Shown: one piece after another, positions 57,604 through 64,000 of the stretch
Layout of the letters: each line of letters begins with the position of its first letter
Position numbering within the stretch: position 1 is the stretch's first letter
Assembly (NCBI RefSeq): GCF_900168125.1
Contig: NZ_FUZF01000009.1
Span: 62,001-126,000 of the forward strand
Direction of reading: 5' to 3'
From: Sphingobacterium nematocida
Lineage (GTDB): Bacteria > Bacteroidota > Bacteroidia > Sphingobacteriales > Sphingobacteriaceae
Length of the DNA: 64,000 bases
Notes under the pieces: generated by a model
Seen by the model: the letters and a program-made list of their open reading frames with translations, nothing else
What the model was told of the DNA's origin: nothing
Database searches by the model: none
Position numbers and translations under genes: made by a program

Positions 57604-58602
57604 TTATATCATCCACTTAAAAAGACTTGCGCCCCAGGAAAAGCCCGCCCCAAAAGCAGTGAGCATCACCAAATCTCCTGTTTTAATCTGTTTCAAGTTC
57701 TGCCAGATACACAACGGAATAGTGGCAGCAATCGTGTTGCCTAAATATTCGATATTGCTCAGTGCACGACCTTCAGGGATATCCAAGGTACGTCCTACTG
57801 CATCGATAATACGTTGATTGGCTTGGTGCGGTATCAACCAGTCGACATCGTCAACGGTCAAATTATTGCGTTCTAAGACCTTAAAGCAAGCATCACTCAT
57901 AGATTGTACTGCATGCTTAAAAACAGTTTTACCGTCTTGCTTTAAAAAACGCATATCAGCGATAGCATCCTCGGCATCCATAGGGTATAAGGAGCCTCCA
58001 CCCTCAATATTAAGGAAAGAACGTCCTGAACCATTACTACGCAGGTAGGCATCCATTATCCCACCTTCTATAGAAGGTTCTAACCAGACAACGCCTGCAC
58101 CGTCGCCGAATAATATATTTGTAGAGCGGTCGCGAATATTGACATAAGTACTGATATTATCGGCACCTACAACCAATACATTCTTATAGCGTCGTGTCTC
58201 TATCAATGAAGCACCCAAATCTAAGGCATACAAAAAGCCTGAGCAGGCTGCATTCATATCAAACGCCCACACATTGTCTAGGCCTAATTTATCCGCGATA
58301 ATATTGGCCGTCGCAGGCATCGGCATATCGGGGGTAGATGTCGCTACGAGCAAAGCATCTATATCCTTAAGATCTTTATTATATCTTTCGGCGAGGTCCT
58401 GAATAGCACGTACAGCCATATCTGATGTTGCCAGCTCCTCTTCCAAAATCCTTCTTTCCTTGATTCCCGTACGCTTCATTATCCACTCGTCGGAGGTGTC
58501 GCAGAGCTTTTCTAGATCATAGTTCGATCTTGTGTTCTGCGGTATATATCCACCTACACCAGTTATAGCTGCATAAAGCCTATTCGGTACACTTGCACTC
58601 AT
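57604..58602 (-). CDS. fabH: Beta-ketoacyl-ACP synthase III
   Basis: This 332-residue enzyme has the catalytic triad: Cys in DMNAACSGFLYAL (near 119), His in DWLIPHQANQRI (near 257), and Asn in YLGNTIAAT (near 287). It condenses acetyl-CoA or a branched acyl-CoA with malonyl-ACP to start fatty-acid synthesis. It is not in a fab cluster here, so it may be a second FabH with a special role, such as branched-chain priming. Confidence 0.94.
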   Translation of the reverse strand: MSASVPNRLYAAITGVGGYIPQNTRSNYDLEKLCDTSDEWIMKRTGIKERRILEEELATSDMAVRAIQDLAERYNKDLKDIDALLVATSTPDMPMPATANIIADKLGLDNVWAFDMNAACSGFLYALDLGASLIETRRYKNVLVVGADNISTYVNIRDRSTNILFGDGAGVVWLEPSIEGGIMDAYLRSNGSGRSFLNIEGGGSLYPMDAEDAIADMRFLKQDGKTVFKHAVQSMSDACFKVLERNNLTVDDVDWLIPHQANQRIIDAVGRTLDIPEGRALSNIEYLGNTIAATIPLCIWQNLKQIKTGDLVMLTAFGAGFSWGASLFKWMI

Positions 58603-58898
58603 ATATTAGTAATCACAGTAAACGCTTCTCAGCAATCAGCAAATTATTTTTGTTATGTCACTTAATGGGTTTATAGTTCTTTGCTCATTAAGAGGCGTAA
58701 AAATAGACTTTTATTCCACTGTATGAAGAGATGAGGAGGGATTTTTACATAATGTTTACCGAAAAACTGTCTATTTAGAATCTTTCTAATCATAAAGTTT
58801 ACTAATGTACGGAAGGGTATTCAGTTCACCAAATTTTATTCCAATCAAGCGACCATATTACGAATTTTAAATGGCATCGCTCAAAGATTGAATTCTGC
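58603..58898. other. Intergenic region upstream of tRNA-Pro
   Basis: About 300 bp between fabH (minus) and the tRNA promoter. A/T-rich, with no gene, repeat or strong hairpin seen. Confidence 0.45.
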
Positions 58899-58929
58899 TT
58901 GTAAATAATAACAGAATGCTTTACATTTG
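58899..58929 (+). promoter_or_regulatory. Promoter of tRNA-Pro
   Basis: TTG (58899-58901), 20 bp, TACATTTG (58922-58929): a perfect Bacteroidota promoter, 10 bp before the tRNA. Confidence 0.8.
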
Positions 58930-58939
58930 GGTTCCTTTT

Positions 58940-59013
58940 CGGGATGTAGCGTAGCCCGGTATCGCGCCAGCATGGGGTGCTGGAGGTCGTCGGTTCAAAT
59001 CCGGCCATCCCGA
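58940..59013 (+). tRNA. tRNA-Pro, anticodon GGG
   Basis: CGGGATG/CATCCCG acceptor stem, anticodon stem CCAGC/GCTGG with the loop ATGGGGT (anticodon GGG at loop positions 3-5), and a T arm with TTCAAAT. CCA is not encoded. The 74-nt tRNA is complete. Confidence 0.92.
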
Positions 59014-59029
59014 CTGAGAAAAATGAAAG

Positions 59030-59057
59030 CTCAACTACTGTTGAGTTTTTTGTTTTT
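59030..59057 (+). terminator. Terminator of tRNA-Pro
   Basis: CTCAAC (59030-59035) and GTTGAG (59040-59045) enclose TACT and are followed by a T-run. Confidence 0.85.
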
Positions 59058-59112
59058 AAAGGATAATATATCAGTGCATACGAATGGGAGGGGTAAACTT
59101 AATATTAAAACA

Positions 59113-59922
59113 ATGAAAGGGTACTTTTTAATCATCATCACTATCGTCTTATGTGCTTCCTGCTCTGGAACTACCGATCGAAAAACGTCATCTTCGACCC
59201 AAGAACAAAATAATAATGAAATTGTAACGACTACTTTTGACAAAGAAGGTATAGATTCAGTCGTACCAAACCCTAATGCCAGACCGTTGATAGAAGACTT
59301 CATTCCTAAAGGCTGGAAAACCATATTACATGAGAGTGGCGACCTTAATAATGACGGTATAGATGACCATGTGATTGTCATAGAAGACACGAAGCCTGAG
59401 AATGTTAAGACAAATGATAAACTTGGACAAGATACACTCAACATAAATCCAAGAACTCTGATGGTATTTTTCAAAGAAAAAAGCGACGGATATACATTAG
59501 TAGCTCAGAGTGGGGACACCTTTATTCCTTCAGAAAATGATGAAGAGTCTACCTGTCTCGCTGACCCCTTAATGACTGAAGGTGGAATAACCATTCAAAA
59601 AGGCATATTGACTATTGGACTTCAATATTGGCTTAGCTGTGGATCTTGGTATGTTAATAATGTCGATTATAAATTTCGTTATCAAAACCAAAAAATGGTT
59701 CTGATAGGTTTTGATCATTCGGAGTTTCATTGTTCTTCTGGCGAGCAGAGCAGTACGAGTATTAACTTTTCAACAGGTAAAATGGAACAAACTACGGGGT
59801 ACAATATGTTTGATGACACCCCTTCCAAACCAAAGACAACCACCAGCAAATGGAAAGGTAACAAGATATACAGCCTAGACAACTGCGATGAACGTACTTA
59901 CTTTGAAATACTGGATATCTAA
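59113..59922 (+). CDS. Lipoprotein with an EF-hand-like acidic loop
   Basis: The start is placed at ATG 59113; the longer frame from 58927 reads through the tRNA. The 269-residue protein has a signal peptide with lipobox ending at Cys17 (VLCASC), a low-complexity Ser/Thr/Asn linker, and GDLNNDGIDDHVIVIED, a DxNxDGxxD calcium-loop-like motif seen in FG-GAP and dockerin-like proteins. Two Cys pairs lie near the end. No exact family is recognised. Location: probably outer membrane. Confidence 0.68.
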   Translation: MKGYFLIIITIVLCASCSGTTDRKTSSSTQEQNNNEIVTTTFDKEGIDSVVPNPNARPLIEDFIPKGWKTILHESGDLNNDGIDDHVIVIEDTKPENVKTNDKLGQDTLNINPRTLMVFFKEKSDGYTLVAQSGDTFIPSENDEESTCLADPLMTEGGITIQKGILTIGLQYWLSCGSWYVNNVDYKFRYQNQKMVLIGFDHSEFHCSSGEQSSTSINFSTGKMEQTTGYNMFDDTPSKPKTTTSKWKGNKIYSLDNCDERTYFEILDI

Positions 59923-60107
59923 TCTGTAAAACTGGCAGCTATAAAACATATATAATCAAGAAGCCCCTTATTACAAATCGATTCAAAGAAGCTGAGGCCA
60001 TTAAACTTTAAAACACAAGGAATATGATGATTGCCATCGTAGTAATCGTTAAGACAAGCAATGCTTGCAGTGTATTATTCCTTTAAAAGATTCAATAAAA
60101 ACTATTC

Positions 60108-60809
60108 ATGCAAAACTCCAATATGTCTAAGACAAAAAAAACAATGTTAATTCTAGGGACGGTAGTTGCTCTCCTGTTTATTTTTCTAATCGCAGCAAAT
60201 TATATCTACGTTAGTAAAAATGAAACACTCTTATATAAGATCCAACAACAACTAACTTATAGTAAAGAAGATTGGGAAAACTACCGAACAAATCAACGAA
60301 TCTTAGCCGAAAATCCAACGGATGGTTCCGGAGTAACCGAGGTCTCAGCTGCACCAGATAAATACGATATATACCCCGTAGATATTAATAAAGTACCCGA
60401 AGAATTCAAAAAGGAAGAGCTGGAGAAATTAAACAAAGCTGATTTTGAATCGCTTATCGTTGCAAAAAAAGCACCTGATAACGAAGACGCACAGATTGCA
60501 TTAATTCGCTTTACAGATCGGAAATTGACAGATGTCATCATCCAACAAAAAATCAATATTAAAGTTGGGAAATGCTATGAGAATCCCCAAAAGGACGATA
60601 ATTTCAGCTGTGTAAGCTGCATGATTTTACTGTATAATAGAGAAAAAAAGGACTGGGTAGAGGCACCAGATGGTGATAATTTCTTAAAGACTGCCTACGA
60701 TTTTTACCAACCATCAGACGGAGAGCAGTGGGAAGCCCGTGACCTTACTTTACGCATCCCATTTGATTACGATTTATTTAAGAAATATACCTCTACTAGA
60801 CTTAACTAA
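60108..60809 (+). CDS. Membrane-anchored protein of unknown function
   Basis: This 233-residue protein has one N-terminal membrane helix (about residues 12-32, MLILGTVVALLFIFLIAANY) and a hydrophilic domain with a CVSC pair (about 170). An acidic/basic middle part (VPEEFKKEELEKLNKADFES) is likely helical. No family recognised. The next gene on this strand is ssb. Confidence 0.65.
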   Translation: MQNSNMSKTKKTMLILGTVVALLFIFLIAANYIYVSKNETLLYKIQQQLTYSKEDWENYRTNQRILAENPTDGSGVTEVSAAPDKYDIYPVDINKVPEEFKKEELEKLNKADFESLIVAKKAPDNEDAQIALIRFTDRKLTDVIIQQKINIKVGKCYENPQKDDNFSCVSCMILLYNREKKDWVEAPDGDNFLKTAYDFYQPSDGEQWEARDLTLRIPFDYDLFKKYTSTRLN

Positions 60810-60820
60810 CTAATACTTCT

Positions 60821-61183
60821 TCAAATCAGGTTTTTATTTTTTACAATTAAATACTGTTGGTTTTCTAAAGGTAGATAGCCATACTCATAAACAAAGAAAT
60901 AAGTCTGTCCTTTGGATGTCGATAATTCATGTGTTCGGTACTCCAAATCAAAGCCCTTTGTTATCAGGCGATCCTCATTTACTTTGATCATCTTATCCTC
61001 CCGGAGAAGATCGGAGAGGATTTTTCTGTTTTTGTATAACTGTTTATTGATCTTTCGAACAATATTACTGTTATCCGTTTTAAGACGATTATTGTAACTA
61101 CCACGACAAGAATCGTTGCAAAAACGTTTGTCAGAACGTCCTTTAATAGGGTTTAAACATTCTAGGCACCTTTTATTTTCCAT
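60821..61183 (-). CDS. Zinc-ribbon protein
   Basis: The start is set at ATG 61183 (MENKRCLECLNPIKG), just before the CLEC...CNDSC zinc ribbon (Cys at about 6, 9, 24, 28). The 120-residue protein continues with a basic linker (NNRLKTDNSNIVRKINKQLY) and a hydrophobic/aromatic strand region (TYFFVYEYGYLPL). The frame could be read back to 61252 through the palindromic repeats. Such CxxC...CxxxC proteins often bind DNA or act with transposons and restriction genes. Function unknown. Confidence 0.68.
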   Translation of the reverse strand: MENKRCLECLNPIKGRSDKRFCNDSCRGSYNNRLKTDNSNIVRKINKQLYKNRKILSDLLREDKMIKVNEDRLITKGFDLEYRTHELSTSKGQTYFFVYEYGYLPLENQQYLIVKNKNLI

Positions 61184-61202
61184 AATTCTATTTCCCTTTA
61201 CC

Positions 61203-61240
61203 CGAATATATCCGAATATAAACGGATATATTCGGATATA
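61203..61240. promoter_or_regulatory. Palindromic array of 10-bp units upstream of the zinc-ribbon gene
   Basis: CGAATATATCCG (61203-61214) and CGGATATATTCG (61223-61234) are perfectly inverted. Around them, CCGAATATA occurs at 61202 and 61212, and CGGATATA at 61223 and 61233, at a 10-bp period. It begins about 20 bp upstream of the zinc-ribbon start and could be an operator for a dimer, possibly autoregulatory. Confidence 0.6.
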
Positions 61241-61362
61241 AGCGTTTAACAACCGACTATCAGTTAAGCTAGTTTATAATTTTGGTTCTACCTCTGGCAA
61301 TCAAGCTATTATTGCCGCAGGCGAAAATACTTATATTTTTTGATAATTTAAATTTTAGAAGA

Positions 61363-61758
61363 ATGAATGCTTTAATGAATCAGGTCCAACTCATTGGACG
61401 ACTAGGTGCTGATGCGGAAATCAAAACAACAAGCCAAGGGGCAAGAGTGTCTAATTTTAGAGTAGCTACGAATGAACGCATGAAGTTAAATAACGGACAA
61501 TGGCGCGAAGTAACCCAATGGCACAGTTGTGTTGTTTGGGGAGACCTTACTAAAATAGTGGAACGCTTTGGGCACAAGGGCAACCTTTTCATGCTATCCG
61601 GGGCACTGCAATATCATGAGTACACAGATACACACGGTATAAAACGAAATGTCGCTGAAATAAAAGTCAGTCAAATTTTAGTGCTTGACAGCTCTAGATC
61701 TGAAACTAATACGGATACCGTCGCTGCGGAAATTAACGAGGAAGAGTTACCTTTCTAA
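61363..61758 (+). CDS. ssb: Single-stranded DNA-binding protein
   Basis: The start is set at ATG 61363 because the protein then begins MNALMNQVQLIGRLGADAEI, the usual start; the frame runs back to 61282. The 131-residue OB-fold protein has RVATNERMK, WHSCVVWG and ends in NEEELPF, an acidic SSB tail of the DDDIPF type that binds partner proteins. It is divergent from the zinc-ribbon gene, and could be one of several ssb copies, since the tail linker is short. Confidence 0.92.
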   Translation: MNALMNQVQLIGRLGADAEIKTTSQGARVSNFRVATNERMKLNNGQWREVTQWHSCVVWGDLTKIVERFGHKGNLFMLSGALQYHEYTDTHGIKRNVAEIKVSQILVLDSSRSETNTDTVAAEINEEELPF

Positions 61759-61769
61759 AGAAATAAAAA

Positions 61770-61798
61770 AGCGAAGGGATGTAAAACATCCCTTCGCT
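61770..61798. terminator. Bidirectional terminator between ssb and the alkaline phosphatase gene
   Basis: AGCGAAGGGATGT (61770-61782) and ACATCCCTTCGCT (61786-61798) pair around AAA. The upstream A-run gives a T-run for the minus-strand phosphatase gene. Confidence 0.88.
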
Positions 61799-61819
61799 CA
61801 CATAAAAACTAAATTTGTA

Positions 61820-63229
61820 TTAAAAGTCAAAACCTGCGACCTCAGCTATCTTTTTAGGGATATCCGTATTGTCTAGTTTTTGATGAAAAGATTCTGCTCC
61901 TTGACCGATTGCGTATACGGGCACATAAGCTGCCGAATGATTTTTTGAAGACCAAGCTATACTTCCTAGTTTGTTCAATAATTCGATACTCAATGTCGCT
62001 ATTTTATCATCACTGGCATACAAACTCTTTTCGGTTTCATTGTGATGATCCACAAAGCTTTTTTTGTAAGCTTCATAAATAGACTGTTCTGCTTTTTCTG
62101 ATACTTTTACGGCCGACCACAGTCCAAGGTTTTCACTCAATAACTTCTTTACCTCGTCCCAGCTCGCATTAGGATTTGCCTTCCGTAGGTCACCAATCTT
62201 AGCGGATAATGTTCCTTGAGACACTTTTTGATGTCCCAGTACTTTAGTATTAAGTGTTGAACTCCCATTGCCAATACCCAAACCTCCAGTTTCATGATCG
62301 GCAGTAACAACGATCAACGTTTCGTTAGGGTATTTTTTGTAAAAATCATACGCTAGTTTTACGGTTTCGTTAAAATCCAAAACTTCTTTAATTGTCGTAG
62401 CAGCATCATTGGCATGAGCAGACCAATCGATTTTGCCTCCTTCTACCATCAAAAAGAAACCGGCTTTATTGTCTTTACTCAATGAAGTAATAGCTGCCTG
62501 TGCAATATCAGCCAATTTGAAATCAGCTTGATTTTGATCAATAGCAAATTTTAGCGAGCTGGGGTCTGTACCATCTACATTCATCAAGACAATTTTCTGA
62601 GTTTTATTTTTTTCCTTGTCAAAAGCTGCTTTACCCTTTACAATTTTATAACCTGCCTGCTCCAATTGAGGTAATAATTCAGGCATATTTTTTTTGTCAA
62701 ATGAAGTATTGGGTTTAAGAAAACCGGATCCTCCAAAGAAATCAAAGTTAGATTTTATAATATCCTTACCAATTTCATAATACATGTCTCTGTCCGCTTG
62801 ATTTGCATAAAAAGAAGCTGGAGTAGCATGGTCGATACTGACACTGGTGGTGATACCAACCTTTAATCCTTTTTGCTTCGCAGCATAAGCGATACTCTTG
62901 TATGGAATAGTGCCTGTGCTATCCATACCAATGACACCATTTTTGGTTTTTTTACCTACTGCTAATGCAGTACCACCTGCACCAGAATCTGTAACAGCAT
63001 GGGAGAGTGAATATGTAGAAGCAAAACCTACGTAGGGAAACTGTGTGAAAGATAAAGGAACTACGCCATTTTTACCATTCAGCTCTGCTTGATGAATCTC
63101 TGCTAAATTTACTTGGTTTAACCCCATACCATCACCGATTAGGTAGAAGATATATTTTGGCTGTTGTCCAAAAGCCTGAACACTAATAATAAAGGAGAGA
63201 AGGAGTAGGTGAATCTTTTTTAATTGCAT
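61820..63229 (-). CDS. Alkaline phosphatase
   Basis: The start is set at ATG 63229 because it opens the signal peptide (MQLKKIHLLLLSFIISVQAF); the frame runs back to 63388. The mature part has FYLIGDGMGLNQVN, the phosphorylation Ser82 in TDSGAGGTALAVGKK, the metal ligands MVEGGKIDWSAHAND and TADHETGG. The 469-residue protein fits PhoA-type phosphomonoesterases; PhoA usually carries DSAAS at that place, so this is an alternative lineage. Periplasmic. Confidence 0.92.
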   Translation of the reverse strand: MQLKKIHLLLLSFIISVQAFGQQPKYIFYLIGDGMGLNQVNLAEIHQAELNGKNGVVPLSFTQFPYVGFASTYSLSHAVTDSGAGGTALAVGKKTKNGVIGMDSTGTIPYKSIAYAAKQKGLKVGITTSVSIDHATPASFYANQADRDMYYEIGKDIIKSNFDFFGGSGFLKPNTSFDKKNMPELLPQLEQAGYKIVKGKAAFDKEKNKTQKIVLMNVDGTDPSSLKFAIDQNQADFKLADIAQAAITSLSKDNKAGFFLMVEGGKIDWSAHANDAATTIKEVLDFNETVKLAYDFYKKYPNETLIVVTADHETGGLGIGNGSSTLNTKVLGHQKVSQGTLSAKIGDLRKANPNASWDEVKKLLSENLGLWSAVKVSEKAEQSIYEAYKKSFVDHHNETEKSLYASDDKIATLSIELLNKLGSIAWSSKNHSAAYVPVYAIGQGAESFHQKLDNTDIPKKIAEVAGFDF

Positions 63230-63367
63230 GATTAAATTGAAATAAATTAGGTCAAATATAACACTGGAATATAAAGTAATTGTTAAACAAAACAAAAAGT
63301 TGTAATCAAACAAAAACGTTACAGTTTTGTTAAACTTTATAAATATAACCAACAAAATTGTAAAGCC

Positions 63368-64000
63368 ATGGAAAATAACCTTTTGCAAAATATCAAGGCC
63401 TACTTCACCGATGATGTAATAAATAAGTTAGCTAATCATCTAGGAGAAGATAAAGAGCAAATCCACAAAGGTGTCGATATCGCTATCCCTTCTCTATTAT
63501 TGGGATTACAGGGCCGGAACCAAGAAGGACTATCAAGTATTTTACAATCTGCAAAGCACTTATTCAGCGGATTCGATCTTCACGACACTTTAGGAAAATA
63601 CTTCTCCAAAGATGATCAGGGCGAACGCGCCCACTTCGAGAATGATAACCTCACAGGTGCAATCTTTGGCGACAAACTAGAGGGTATCCTACAGTCTGTC
63701 AGCAAATACTTAGGCATGAGTACACAATCTGTTAGTGGATTGTTCGGCGCATCAATACCCGCTGTGATATCCGGTATCACGAGTAAAGGTGGTCACTGGG
63801 ATGTGAAAGAGATTTCTCAACAACTAAACAGTTGTCGCTCTGCAATAGCCTCGGCTATTCCACCAGGACTAGGGTTAGGTGCTTTCGGGACTATGTTCGC
63901 TACCGCGGATGCAGCCAAAGAACTCCGTAGTCCTGATCCTAGTCGCCCCATAACAGAAGCTCCTACCATGGTTCACTCCAAAGAGACGGTAGACAACGCG
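63368..64000 (+). CDS. DUF937 family protein, 5' part only
   Basis: The frame begins at ATG 63368 and runs open for 211 codons to the edge of the window, so the gene continues beyond it. It matches DUF937: NLLQNIKAYFTDDVINKLAN, VDIAIPSLLLGLQ, and GLFGASIPAVISGITSK. Such proteins in Bacteroidota often carry an OmpA-like C-terminus, which would lie outside the window. It is divergent from the alkaline phosphatase gene. Confidence 0.8.
   Translation, partial: MENNLLQNIKAYFTDDVINKLANHLGEDKEQIHKGVDIAIPSLLLGLQGRNQEGLSSILQSAKHLFSGFDLHDTLGKYFSKDDQGERAHFENDNLTGAIFGDKLEGILQSVSKYLGMSTQSVSGLFGASIPAVISGITSKGGHWDVKEISQQLNSCRSAIASAIPPGLGLGAFGTMFATADAAKELRSPDPSRPITEAPTMVHSKETVDNA

Noticed and set aside
58927..59112. 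N-terminal extension of the 59113 lipoprotein frame
   Set aside because: It reads through the tRNA-Pro and its terminator; the signal peptide and lipobox begin at 59113.
60024..60086. A 20-residue frame MMIAIVVIV... after AAGGAAT before the 60108 gene
   Set aside because: It has a weak ribosome-binding-like start, but is too short to support without expression or conservation data.

Overview
The window comes from a Bacteroidota chromosome, most likely Sphingobacteriaceae (Sphingobacterium- or Pedobacter-like). This rests on the genes (TonB-linked outer-membrane barrels, a type IX secretion plug protein, LytS/LytTR regulation, WbqC, DUF4256, DUF2911, MocR and Crp/Fnr regulators), on Bacteroidota promoters (TTG, about 20 bp, TAnnTTTG, best seen before purA and tRNA-Pro), and on moderate GC content. 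I see no phage, insertion sequence, CRISPR array or rRNA. The region looks like ordinary chromosome with some accessory material.

Layout. 1-1.7 kb: end of an M20 amidohydrolase and a Gfo/Idh/MocA oxidoreductase. 2-9.7 kb: an outer-membrane barrel receptor, a LytS/LytTR two-component pair, a tricorn-like S41 protease and two paralogous secreted NTF2-like proteins. Pairs of 9-bp boxes spaced exactly 21 bp apart suggest that the LytTR regulator controls the receptor and both paralogues. 10-19 kb: amino-acid permease, T9SS plug, dapA, ligA, envelope glycosyltransferase and acyltransferase, WbqC. 20.5-26.7 kb: a thiamine operon (thiS-thiC-two thiE-like genes-thiG-thiH-thiF) behind a TPP riboswitch. 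27-32 kb: acetyltransferase, then gpsA-hemF and two M16 peptidase subunits. 32-43 kb: DMT exporter with an Lrp regulator, a large FAD/Fe-S dehydrogenase, a lipoprotein, a TPR regulator, and a MocR regulator divergent from a TonB receptor. 43-52 kb: flavin-dependent enzymes, purA, MFS and SMR efflux, Crp/Fnr regulators and a ClbS/DfsB-like gene broken by a stop codon. 52.7-64 kb: tmRNA, a histone-H1-like Lys/Ala-rich protein, LOG protein, phosphoesterase, fabH, tRNA-Pro, lipoproteins, ssb, alkaline phosphatase and the start of a DUF937 gene.

Most notable non-coding content: (1) three copies of an apparently undescribed small-RNA-like element sharing an identical 40-nt core, a covarying terminator hairpin and a common upstream motif; (2) a REP-like palindrome family based on GATCCGCCAGCTGGCGGATC in at least five intergenic places; (3) the putative LytTR operator pairs; (4) a dyad of 10-bp units upstream of a zinc-ribbon gene. 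All were read by eye; no database search or folding program was run.
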